A DNA stretch of 10,773 bases from Sphingomonadaceae bacterium (GCA_019454625.1 JACFNY010000045.1:1-10773), one strand, 5' to 3'; positions 1 to 6,585 are shown, counted from the stretch's first letter. Translations and numbers: made by a program. The notes: a model not told the origin generated them from the letters alone.

Positions 1-1767
1 TCCGGCAAGCCGCCGCAGGAAAAGCGTTCTCTCGGCAACCTGCGGTTGCTCTGGACATTTTCGCGCCGCTATCCCTTCCAGGTGGCGGCATTCCTCGTGT
101 CGCTGTTCATCGCCGCGCTGGCGACGCTCGCCATTCCGCGCAGTTTCCAGCGCATCGTCGACAACGGCTTCGGTGCGGAGTCGAGCGCGACGATCGCGCC
201 CTATTTCATCGGGATGCTCGGCGTCGTCGCCGTGCTCGGCATCGCGACGGCGGTGCGTTTCTATTATGTCTCGTGGCTCGGGGAGCGCGTGATCGCCGAC
301 CTCCGGCAGAGCGTGCACGCCAACCTGCTGACGCTCGACCCCTCGTTCTTCGAGGAAAACCGCCCCTCCGAGATCGCCTCGCGGCTGACCGCCGACACCG
401 CGATCATCGAGCAGGTCGTCGGCAGCAGCCTGTCGATGGCGCTCCGGAACAGCATCCTCGGCATCGGCGGCGTCGTCTACCTGTTCACGATCAGCTCGAA
501 GCTGACCGGTATGCTGCTGCTCGGCATCCCGCTCGCGGTGCTGCCGATGGCGATCATGGGACGCCGCGTGCAGGCGCTCTCGCGCAGCTCGCAGGACAGC
601 GTGGCGAGCGTCGGCACGATCGTCAGCGAGGCGCTCGGCGCGATCCGCATCGTGCAGGCGTTCACGCAGGAGCGGAACGAGGCGGCGCGCTTCACCCGCG
701 CGGTGGAATCGACCTTCGTGGCGGCGCGAAGGCGCATCCGGATGCGCGCGGCGCTCACCGCCATCGTCATCACCATCATCTTCGGCGGCATCACGCTGGT
801 GCTGTGGGAAGGCGCGACGGACGTGATCGACAAGGTGATGACGGGCGGCGAGATCACCGCGTTCGTACTCACCGCCGCGATCGTGGCGGGCGCGTTCGGC
901 GCGCTCACCGAGGTCTACGGCGACGTGATGCGCGCGACGGGCGCGGCGGGCCGCATGAAGGAGCTGCTGAACGCGGTGCCGCAGATCACCGCGCCGGCGA
1001 ACCCCGCGCCGCTACCGCAGCCGCCGGTGGGGCGCGTGACCTTCGACGACGTCACCTTCCGCTATCCGACGCGCAAGGAGACCGAGGCGCTCAGCGACTT
1101 CTCGCTCGACATCGCGCCGGGCGAGACGGTCGCTGTCGTCGGGCCTTCGGGGGCGGGCAAATCGACGCTGTTCCAGCTCATCCAGCGATTCTACGATCCC
1201 GAGGGCGGCGCCGTGCGCGTGGACGGCGTGGCGCTGCGCGACGCCGACCCCGCCGAGGTGCGCGCGCGGATCGCGATGGTGCCGCAGGAAAGCGTGGTCT
1301 TCGCCGAGAGCGCCTACAACAACATCCTCTACGGCCGCCCCGACGCGACCGAGGCCGAGGTGTGGGCGGCGGCGGACGCGGCGAACGCCTCCGAGTTCCT
1401 GCGCGCGCTGCCCGACGGCATCCACACCTTCCTCGGCGAGGCGGGGACGCGGCTTTCGGGCGGTCAGCGCCAGCGGCTCTCGATCGCGCGCGCCGTGCTG
1501 CGCAACGCACCGATCCTGCTGCTCGACGAGGCGACCTCGGCGCTCGACGCCGAGAGCGAGCGGCTGGTGCAGGAAGCGCTCGACCGGCTGATGCAGGGGC
1601 GCACGACGCTGGTGATCGCGCACCGCCTCGCCACCGTGCGCGGGGCGGACCGGATCGTCGTGATGGACGAAGGGCGGATCGTGGGGCAGGGCCGCCACGA
1701 GGACCTGATGGCCGGGGGCGGCCTCTATGCAAGGCTCGCACGCCTGCAGTTCGAGGACGCGGCCTGA
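1..1767 (+). CDS. ABC exporter half-transporter (MsbA/ABCB-like), 5' end missing
   Basis: The reading frame is open from the first base, so the gene starts outside the window; the TTG at 46 is not a credible start because in-frame codons continue upstream. The visible part is 588 codons. The first ~300 residues carry hydrophobic segments of a type-I exporter membrane domain. The nucleotide-binding domain follows, with Walker A GPSGAGKST (1141-1167), Q-loop Gln (1285), signature LSGGQ (1453-1467), Walker B ILLLDE (1513-1530) followed by the D-loop SALD, and the H-loop His (1621). Membrane domain fused to ATPase is the MsbA/MdlB/ABCB arrangement of inner-membrane exporters, which work as dimers. 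The substrate cannot be told from sequence; lipid, drug or siderophore export are all possible. The Fur-like site lies downstream of it, so nothing ties it to the iron regulon. Family assignment is firm, substrate unknown. Confidence 0.95.
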   Translation, partial: SGKPPQEKRSLGNLRLLWTFSRRYPFQVAAFLVSLFIAALATLAIPRSFQRIVDNGFGAESSATIAPYFIGMLGVVAVLGIATAVRFYYVSWLGERVIADLRQSVHANLLTLDPSFFEENRPSEIASRLTADTAIIEQVVGSSLSMALRNSILGIGGVVYLFTISSKLTGMLLLGIPLAVLPMAIMGRRVQALSRSSQDSVASVGTIVSEALGAIRIVQAFTQERNEAARFTRAVESTFVAARRRIRMRAALTAIVITIIFGGITLVLWEGATDVIDKVMTGGEITAFVLTAAIVAGAFGALTEVYGDVMRATGAAGRMKELLNAVPQITAPANPAPLPQPPVGRVTFDDVTFRYPTRKETEALSDFSLDIAPGETVAVVGPSGAGKSTLFQLIQRFYDPEGGAVRVDGVALRDADPAEVRARIAMVPQESVVFAESAYNNILYGRPDATEAEVWAAADAANASEFLRALPDGIHTFLGEAGTRLSGGQRQRLSIARAVLRNAPILLLDEATSALDAESERLVQEALDRLMQGRTTLVIAHRLATVRGADRIVVMDEGRIVGQGRHEDLMAGGGLYARLARLQFEDAA

Positions 1768-1840
1768 GACGTCCCGACAGGTGATTCCGGCGCGGAAACG
1801 CGTATCATCCGGGCGCCTGCCGGGCCGCATCGTCGCAGCG

Positions 1841-1876
1841 TTGCAGGAATTTATATTGTAACTGAGAATCGTTCGC
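1841..1876 (+). promoter_or_regulatory. Fur-like box and possible promoter of the PepSY-apbE operon
   Basis: The 19-mer GTAACTGAGAATCGTTCGC at 1858-1876 matches the classical Fur consensus GATAATGATAATCATTATC at 12 of 19 positions by my count. It ends 43 bases before the ATG of the PepSY gene. A weak -35 (TTGCAG, 1841-1846) and -10 (GAGAAT, 1864-1869) are 17 bases apart, and that -10 lies inside the box. TATATT at 1852-1857 is an alternative -10 without a visible -35. Either way Fur binding would block transcription. Iron control is inferred from this match and from the gene neighbourhood. Confidence 0.6.
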
Positions 1877-1919
1877 GTTAACATCGCTGCCGATCAGGAA
1901 CGGGATTGATTCAGCGCCG

Positions 1920-2564
1920 ATGCACAGCGTGACGCCCAACCGGGCTGGGGCCAAGAAGAGCCGCAAGGCCTTCTGGCTGAAACAGCTTCATACGTGGCAC
2001 TGGATGAGCTCCGCCGTCAGCCTCGTCGGGCTGCTGCTGTTCACGATCACCGGCATCACGCTCAACCACGCCGCCGAGATTGAGGCGAAGCCCGTGATCG
2101 AGGAGCACACGGCGCAGCTTCCGGCGGCGTTGCTCGGACGTATCGCGCCGAAGGACGGCGAGGCGGAGCGCGCGCCGCTGCCCGCGCCGGTGGCGGCATG
2201 GGTCGCCGAGACGTTCTCGGTGAAGGCGGGCGGCGAGGCGGAATGGTCGCCCGACGAGGTCTATCTCGCGCTGCCGCGCCCCGGCGGCGACGGCTGGGTG
2301 GCGATCGACCGGGCGACCGGCGAGGCCACCGCCGAAAGCACCGACCGTGGCTGGATCTCCTACCTCAACGACCTCCACAAGGGCCGCAACTCCGGCACGG
2401 CGTGGAAGTGGTTCATCGACATCTTCGCGGGCGCCTGCCTCGTGTTCGCGATCACCGGGCTGTTCCTGCTCCAGCTTCATGCCGCGAAGCGCCCGAGCAC
2501 GTGGCCCATCGTGGGGGTGGGGCTGCTCATTCCCGTCCTCGTCGCCTTGATTTTCATCCACTGA
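1920..2564 (+). CDS. PepSY-associated transmembrane protein (small, three-helix)
   Basis: 214 residues. A basic N-terminus precedes helix 1 (about 29-49). A soluble, presumably periplasmic, domain spans about 52-160, and helices 2 (about 164-187) and 3 (about 194-213) close the protein. Histidines flank the helices: H24 and H27 in LHTWHW before helix 1, H50 after it, H153 in DLHKGR before helix 2, and H187 after it. This His pattern with DLHKGR is typical of PepSY-associated TM proteins, in which such residues are thought to bind haem. Larger relatives include siderophore reductases such as FsvR and FoxB. This one is much shorter and has no flavodoxin- or FNR-type domain, so on its own it would carry electrons or anchor partners rather than bind NAD(P)H. 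It is the first gene of the operon behind a Fur-like box, 12 bases before the DUF2271 gene. I see no strong Shine-Dalgarno. The family is clear; the redox role is inference. Confidence 0.88.
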   Translation: MHSVTPNRAGAKKSRKAFWLKQLHTWHWMSSAVSLVGLLLFTITGITLNHAAEIEAKPVIEEHTAQLPAALLGRIAPKDGEAERAPLPAPVAAWVAETFSVKAGGEAEWSPDEVYLALPRPGGDGWVAIDRATGEATAESTDRGWISYLNDLHKGRNSGTAWKWFIDIFAGACLVFAITGLFLLQLHAAKRPSTWPIVGVGLLIPVLVALIFIH

Positions 2565-2576
2565 AGGGTTTCGTAA

Positions 2577-3092
2577 ATGCAGCTTTCCACGCGTATCGTG
2601 ATGACCGGGGCCGCCTTCGCGGGGCTGGCGACGCCCGCCGCCGCGCAGAGCATCGACCTCACCGTCACCATCCCGCGCCTCAGCGTCGCGGAGTATCACC
2701 GGCCCTACGTGGCGATCTGGCTCGAGAAGACGGGTGCGCCCGCGAAGACGCTCGCCGTCTGGTACGACCACGACATGAAGGACAACGAGGGCACCAAGTG
2801 GCTGCGCGACGTGCGCCAGTGGTGGCGCGCCTCGGGCCGCGGGCTGACGTTCCCGGCGGACGGCATCACCGGCGCGACCAAGGCGCCGGGCACGCACAAG
2901 GTGAGCTTCGGCGCGGATGCGCTCGGCACGCTCGAACCCGGCGACTATTCGCTGCTCGTGGAGGCCGCGCGCGAGGTGGGCGGCCGCGAGCTGGTGAAGC
3001 TGCCGTTCACATGGCCGCCGAAGCCGGGCCAGACCGCAAGCGCGACCGGCAGCACGGAACTCGGCGCGGTCAGCGCCACCTTCAAACGCTGA
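2577..3092 (+). CDS. Secreted DUF2271 protein with a flavinylation-like motif
   Basis: 171 residues. A Sec signal peptide (about 1-23, hydrophobic core then PAAAQ) predicts cleavage near AAA23|Q24, so the mature protein is periplasmic. The body resembles the DUF2271 family: an Ig-like beta fold with YVAIWLEK (44-51), WYDHD (62-66), WLRDVRQWW (75-83) and the motif DGITGAT (95-101). That motif resembles the D-x-x-(S/T)-G-A-T sites at which ApbE enzymes attach FMN to a threonine in NqrC and RnfG, so T101 is a candidate acceptor, and apbE lies in the same operon. A clear Shine-Dalgarno AAGGG (2564-2568) overlaps the stop of the PepSY gene and sits 8 bases before the ATG, which supports this start and tight coupling. 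It is probably the flavin-carrying partner of the PepSY membrane protein (inference); the family call is strong. Confidence 0.88.
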   Translation: MQLSTRIVMTGAAFAGLATPAAAQSIDLTVTIPRLSVAEYHRPYVAIWLEKTGAPAKTLAVWYDHDMKDNEGTKWLRDVRQWWRASGRGLTFPADGITGATKAPGTHKVSFGADALGTLEPGDYSLLVEAAREVGGRELVKLPFTWPPKPGQTASATGSTELGAVSATFKR

Positions 3093-3111
3093 ACCCGAAA
3101 GGACAACACCC

Positions 3112-3939
3112 ATGAAAACCGCAGCTGCCCGCACGCTCGCCGCGCTCGCCGTCTCCACCGCGCTGTTCGGCGCGACCGCCGCCGAGGCGCACCGGCAGTG
3201 GATGCTGCCGTCCTCCACCGTGCTGTCCGGCCAGTCGAGCTGGGTGACGGTGGATGCCGCCGTTTCCAACGACCTGTTCTACTTCGAGCATCAGCCGCTG
3301 CGGCTCAACAACGTGAAGGCGTGGGCGCCGGACGGCGCCGAGGTCGAGCTGAAGAACCCGGCGACGGGGCGCTATCGCAGCACCTTCGACGTCGAGCTGA
3401 CGAAGCAGGGCACGTACAAGATCGCCAGCGCCGGGGGCGGCATCTTCGGCAGCTACAAGGAGAACGGCGAGGAGAAGCGCCTGCCGCGCGGCGCGTCCGC
3501 CGCCGACATCGACAAGCTGATCCCCGCCGGGGCGACCGACGTGAAGCTCTCCGAGAGCTGGAGCCGCAACGAGGTGTTCGTGACGCTCGGCGCGCCGACG
3601 GAGACGGTGCTGAAGCCGAGCGGCAAGGGACTCGAGCTGGTGCCGGTGACGCACCCGAACGACCTCGTTTCGGGCGAGGCGGCGACGTTCCAGTTCGTGA
3701 TCGACGGCAAGCCCGCGGCGGGCATCGAGGTCGAGGTCGTGCCGGGCGGCATCCGCTACCGCGACCAGCTCGGCCAGATGGACCTCAAGACCGACGCCGA
3801 GGGCAAGGTGACGATCACGTGGCCGAACCCGGGCCTCTACTGGGTGAGCGCCGAGGCCAGCGACAAGAACGTCAGCGTGAAGGGCGCCGATCAGCGCCGC
3901 CTCGGCTACGTCTCGACGCTCGAGGTGCTGGCGCCCTGA
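3112..3939 (+). CDS. Secreted DUF4198 protein (possible periplasmic metal-binding)
   Basis: 275 residues. A signal peptide covers 1-26 and ends AEA26|H27, so the mature chain would begin with His followed by RQWMLPSSTVLSG, the usual opening of DUF4198 proteins. The rest is beta-rich, apparently two Ig-like domains: about 27-110, then about 175-275 after a lysine/aspartate-rich linker. The second includes GEAATFQF, AGIEVEVVPGG and the closing strand GYVSTLEV. The only histidines are H27, H60 (YFEHQPL) and H181 (VTHPND), a small set that could bind a metal. DUF4198 is related to periplasmic components of nickel and cobalt uptake systems and often sits beside TonB receptors and DUF2271/PepSY genes. 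Shine-Dalgarno AAAGGA (3098-3103) is 8 bases before the ATG. It lies 19 bases after the DUF2271 gene. The role in metal or siderophore handling is inference. Confidence 0.88.
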   Translation: MKTAAARTLAALAVSTALFGATAAEAHRQWMLPSSTVLSGQSSWVTVDAAVSNDLFYFEHQPLRLNNVKAWAPDGAEVELKNPATGRYRSTFDVELTKQGTYKIASAGGGIFGSYKENGEEKRLPRGASAADIDKLIPAGATDVKLSESWSRNEVFVTLGAPTETVLKPSGKGLELVPVTHPNDLVSGEAATFQFVIDGKPAAGIEVEVVPGGIRYRDQLGQMDLKTDAEGKVTITWPNPGLYWVSAEASDKNVSVKGADQRRLGYVSTLEVLAP

Positions 3940-4040
3940 CCGGCGGCGGCGCGCGCATTCTCGTCCCGAAGGCGCTCTCCGCCGCGGCCTTTGCGCTGAG
4001 GGAGCCCTCGGGACGCATCGCGGCGCTTTCGGGCGAGACG

Positions 4041-4949
4041 ATGGGCACGCGCTGGTCGGCGCGTGTCGTCGTACCCGCGTCGGGAGAGCTCGCGGACATC
4101 GGCGCGGGCGTGCAAGGTGGGCTTGACGGTGTCGTCGCGGAAATGAGCACGTGGGAGGCGGCGTCCGACATCAGCCGCTTCAACCGCGCGGCGATCGGCA
4201 CGTGGCAATCGCTGCCGCCGGATTTCCTGATCGTGCTGTCCGCTGCGCTGCGGATCGCGGAGGAGAGCGGCGGGGCCTATGATCCCACGATCGGCGACCT
4301 CGTCGACGCGTGGGGGTTCGGACCGCCGGGGCCGTGTGCCGCGACGCCCGACGCCGAGACGGTGGCCGCGCTGCTGCGCGCGGCGGGATGGCGGCATGTC
4401 GAATGCGACACGCTTTTGCAGCGCGCGCGCCGGATCACGCCGCTCGCGCTCGACTTCTCCGGGATCGCCAAGGGCTTCGGCGCCGACCGCGCGGCGGCGT
4501 GGCTGCGAACGCGGGGCTTCAGGCACTTCCTCGTCGAAGTGGGCGGCGAACTCGTCGGGGCGGGCGTGAAGCCGGACGGGCAGCCGTGGTGGGTGGACGT
4601 GGAGATGCCGCCCGGCGCGGCGCTCCCGCCGCTGCGCCTCGCGCTGCACGACCTGTCGGCGGCGACCTCGGGCGACTACCGCCGCTGGTTCGAGACGGAC
4701 AGCGGGCGCTTCGCCCACACGATCGACCCGCGTAGCGGCCGTCCGGCCGCGAACGGCGTCGCCTCGGTCACGGTCCTCCACGCCGACTGTATGCACGCCG
4801 ATGCCTATGCGACGGCGATCACGGTACTGGGCGCGGAGGAGGGGCTGCGCTTCGCCGACCGCCTCGGCCTCGCCGCGCATATCGTCTCGCGCAGCGGGGA
4901 CAGTTGGAGCGAGGCGATGAGTCTCGCCTTCACCGCGATGCTCGACTGA
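4041..4949 (+). CDS. apbE: FAD:protein FMN transferase (ApbE), start uncertain
   Basis: ApbE moves FMN from FAD onto a threonine of target proteins in a Mg2+-dependent reaction. From the ATG at 4041 the product is 302 residues. Landmarks are MGTRW at the N-terminus (remainder of the family motif G-x-TMGT), D138-FSGIAKG (flavin site), VEVGGELVGAG, H226-TIDPRSG, and ADAYAT with D254 and T258 as likely Mg2+ ligands. The set is complete, so the enzyme should be active. The start is doubtful. The same frame encodes GET just before the ATG and stays open back through the end of the DUF4198 gene, with no ATG, GTG or TTG between 3940 and 4040. Rare-start options are CTG at 3936, overlapping the previous stop as CTGA, or ATT at 3957. 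I see no signal peptide or lipobox, although ApbE is commonly an exported lipoprotein. Its likely client is the DUF2271 protein of the same operon (inference). Confidence 0.93.
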   Translation: MGTRWSARVVVPASGELADIGAGVQGGLDGVVAEMSTWEAASDISRFNRAAIGTWQSLPPDFLIVLSAALRIAEESGGAYDPTIGDLVDAWGFGPPGPCAATPDAETVAALLRAAGWRHVECDTLLQRARRITPLALDFSGIAKGFGADRAAAWLRTRGFRHFLVEVGGELVGAGVKPDGQPWWVDVEMPPGAALPPLRLALHDLSAATSGDYRRWFETDSGRFAHTIDPRSGRPAANGVASVTVLHADCMHADAYATAITVLGAEEGLRFADRLGLAAHIVSRSGDSWSEAMSLAFTAMLD

Positions 4950-5702
4950 TCAGCCCTGAAGGACGAAGGGAATCTCGACGGTTCCCCGCACGGCGACGGC
5001 GACACCGTCGCGGATCGTCGGTGACCAGCGCCAGTTGCGCACGGCGCCGAGCGCGGCGCGATCGAGCCGTTCGTGGCCGCTGCTCTTCGCGACGCGAATG
5101 TCGGCGACGCGGCCGTCCGTGCCGAGCGTCAGCAGCAGAACGACGGTGCCCTGCTCGTGCTTGCGGCGCGATTCCAGCGGATAGGTGGGCGGCTTCGCGG
5201 AAATCATGGTGGCGCCGAGATCGTCGCTGACCAGCGTCGGCGGCGACGCGGGGCGCGGTGCGGCCGGGGCCTTGATGGCAACGGGCGCCGGGAGCGCGGG
5301 CTGCGGTTGCTCGGCGGTCGCGACGATGGGCGGCGGCGACGGGCGGACGATCTCGACGGCGGGCGGCGGCACATAGATCTCGGGCTCGGCGAGGTCGGGC
5401 GGCGGCGGCGCTTCGGGCGCGGGGGGCGGCGCCGACAGGTCGAGCAGGTCCATCGCCGATTGCACGGCGTGCGGCGGAATCACCTGCGTCCGGATGAGGA
5501 CCGCGCCGAGCGCAATATGAAGCGCTGCGACGGCCAGCAGGGCGCGCCAGTCGAGGCTGCCCGGCCGATATTCCGCGGAGGGCGGGGCTGCCGACAGGCG
5601 TCCGCCACGCTCGAACGCGAGGGACGCGGCCGTGGACGCGCGTTCGGAAAGAAGCGTCTCGTCGAGCGTGTCGTCTGCGCTGCGGGCATGAAGTGTGTGC
5701 AT
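4950..5702 (-). CDS. tonB: TonB energy transducer
   Basis: TonB couples the inner-membrane ExbBD proton channel to outer-membrane receptors. The product is 250 residues. An unusually long cytoplasmic stretch (1-51) leads to one transmembrane helix (about 52-70, with the family's membrane histidine at H62). A proline-rich periplasmic spacer follows (about 76-156), then the C-terminal domain (about 170-250) with PPTYPLESRRK, GTVVLLLTLGTDGRV, KSSGHERLDRAAL and VRNWRWSP, the hallmark pattern of TonB. No exbB or exbD lies in the window. The ATG at 5702 is the only ATG before the helix; AGGG at 5710-5713 serves as Shine-Dalgarno with a 7-base spacer. A sigma70-like promoter and Fur-like box precede it. 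It converges on apbE with no gap. It probably serves the two receptors encoded upstream on the same strand. Confidence 0.95.
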   Translation of the reverse strand: MHTLHARSADDTLDETLLSERASTAASLAFERGGRLSAAPPSAEYRPGSLDWRALLAVAALHIALGAVLIRTQVIPPHAVQSAMDLLDLSAPPPAPEAPPPPDLAEPEIYVPPPAVEIVRPSPPPIVATAEQPQPALPAPVAIKAPAAPRPASPPTLVSDDLGATMISAKPPTYPLESRRKHEQGTVVLLLTLGTDGRVADIRVAKSSGHERLDRAALGAVRNWRWSPTIRDGVAVAVRGTVEIPFVLQG

Positions 5703-5703
5703 G

Positions 5704-5733
5704 GGAACGCCCTGTTCCGTGGCCCAGAGCCAC
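5704..5733 (-). promoter_or_regulatory. Two back-to-back stem-loops in the tonB leader
   Basis: Read on the - strand, the leader folds into GUGGC-UCUGG-GCCAC (5733-5719) followed directly by GGAAC-AGGGC-GUUCC (5718-5704). Each has a perfect 5-bp stem and a 5-base loop with nothing between them. The second loop carries the AGGG Shine-Dalgarno, and one base separates it from the ATG. The predicted transcription start is close to 5733, so the pair would make up nearly the whole leader. The stems are short, so chance is possible. Confidence 0.4.
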
Positions 5734-5739
5734 CTTCGG

Positions 5740-5772
5740 TTTATAAAAGTTCAACTAATGCAAATCAATCGC
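5740..5772 (-). promoter_or_regulatory. tonB promoter with overlapping Fur-like box
   Basis: On the - strand there is a -35 TTGATT (5768-5763), a 17-base spacer and a -10 TATAAA (5745-5740), a good sigma70-type promoter by eye. The Fur-like 19-mer GCGATTGATTTGCATTAGT (5772-5754) covers the -35 and part of the spacer; it matches the E. coli Fur consensus at 11 of 19 positions by my count. Repression of tonB by Fur with iron is the natural reading. The box is weaker than the one before fiu. Confidence 0.6.
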
Positions 5773-5794
5773 ATATCTGGCGCGGCAGGGTGCG

Positions 5795-6478
5795 TCAGGT
5801 CGTTGCCCAGCGCCGCAGGAGATTGTGATAGACGCCGGTGAGCTGGATGATCGCGGCATCGTCGTGGCCGCGGTCCTGCGCGATGGTCTGGATCGCCGTG
5901 TCGATCTCGAACAGCGCGCGCCGGGCCTCTCCGTCGCGCACCATCGACTGGATCCAGAAGAAGCTTGCCGTGCGTTTTCCGCGCGTGACCGGCTCGACGC
6001 GGTGCAGGCTCGACGCCGGATAGAGCACCATGTGCCCGGCGGGCAGCTTCACCTGCTGGACGCCGAACTGGTCCTCGACGGTGAGCTCGCCGCCGTCGTA
6101 GGCGTCGGGGTCCTCGAGGAACAGCGTCGCCGACAGGTCGCTGCGGATGCGGAAATCGCTGCCGCGCTGGATGCGGACGGCGTTGTCGATGTGGACCCCG
6201 AAGGTCTGCCCGCCCTCGTAGCTGTTGAAGAGCGGCGGATAGACCTTGAGCGGCAGCGCGGCGGCGATGAAGAGCGGCGTCTTGCCGAGCGCGTCGAGGA
6301 TGATCCCGCCGGCCTCGCGCGCGGCGGCGCTCTCCTCGGGAAGCTGCATGTTGCGCTTGGCGAGCGCCGACTGGTAGCCGGAGGTGACGTTGCCGTCGAC
6401 CCATTCGGCGGCATCGACGATCGCCCGCACGCGCGCCAGCGCCTCCGCATCGAGCAGTTCGGGAATCACGATCATCAT
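5795..6478 (-). CDS. piuC: Fe(II)/2-oxoglutarate-dependent hydroxylase PiuC (YbiX family)
   Basis: 227 residues, the normal length for the PKHD-type hydroxylases PiuC/YbiX. The core has the iron-binding triad H96-x-D98 (GVHIDNA) and H159 ([14 protein letters not shown]), with R169 positioned to bind 2-oxoglutarate. [20 protein letters not shown] is the typical strand region, and an all-helical C-terminal tail runs from about 180. No signal peptide is seen, so it is cytoplasmic. The ybiX gene sits beside fiu in E. coli and piuC beside piuA in Pseudomonas, exactly as here. Its substrate is not established in the family; a change to an imported siderophore or breakdown product is a common guess. 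The start is the first of two tandem ATGs (6478, 6475); no good Shine-Dalgarno or separate promoter is visible, so it is probably co-transcribed with fiu and perhaps translationally dependent on it. Confidence 0.95.
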   Translation of the reverse strand: MMIVIPELLDAEALARVRAIVDAAEWVDGNVTSGYQSALAKRNMQLPEESAAAREAGGIILDALGKTPLFIAAALPLKVYPPLFNSYEGGQTFGVHIDNAVRIQRGSDFRIRSDLSATLFLEDPDAYDGGELTVEDQFGVQQVKLPAGHMVLYPASSLHRVEPVTRGKRTASFFWIQSMVRDGEARRALFEIDTAIQTIAQDRGHDDAAIIQLTGVYHNLLRRWATT

Positions 6479-6521
6479 GCTCTGGAACCGATCTTCAAAA
6501 CCGTTTGACCCGCCGGAATAT

Positions 6522-6575
6522 CAGCACCGGGGATGCTGGTGGGCAAGAGCGATCCCCCTGAACCACTCTTGCCCA
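6522..6575 (-). repeat. Tandem inverted repeats between fiu and piuC
   Basis: Two hairpins follow the fiu stop. The first is a perfect 10-bp repeat, TGGGCAAGAG (6540-6549) against CTCTTGCCCA (6566-6575), around a 16-base loop. Next to it is CAGCA (6522-6526) against TGCTG (6534-6538) with a 7-base loop. Neither is followed by a T-run on the - strand, so this is not a classical intrinsic terminator. Partial termination or protection of the fiu mRNA 3' end is plausible. The rest of the 107-bp gap (6479-6585) shows no clear promoter or Fur box. Confidence 0.55.
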
Positions 6576-6585
6576 TAGCGCAGGC

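Noticed and set aside
46..48. TTG as the start of the ABC exporter
   Set aside because: In-frame codons continue to the window edge without a stop and there is no Shine-Dalgarno, so the gene is simply truncated by the window.
273..1784. Long + strand frame overlapping the ABC exporter in another phase
   Set aside because: Composition is dominated by Arg, Gly and His with no membrane segments or motifs; the exporter frame has every ABC motif.
1768..1850. Possible terminator of the ABC exporter gene
   Set aside because: Only a 4-bp CGCG-GAAA-CGCG hairpin is visible and no T-run follows, so I do not call a terminator.
1911..3269. 452-residue - strand frame across the PepSY and DUF2271 genes, and similar frames at 1012-1884 and 3906-4880
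   Set aside because: Arg/His-rich antisense shadows that span several real genes and their intergenic Shine-Dalgarno sites.
3198..4040. Upstream extension of the apbE frame through the DUF4198 gene
   Set aside because: The part before about 3940 is an out-of-phase shadow of DUF4198, so a DUF4198-ApbE fusion is not supported. Only 3940-4040 is treated as possibly coding.
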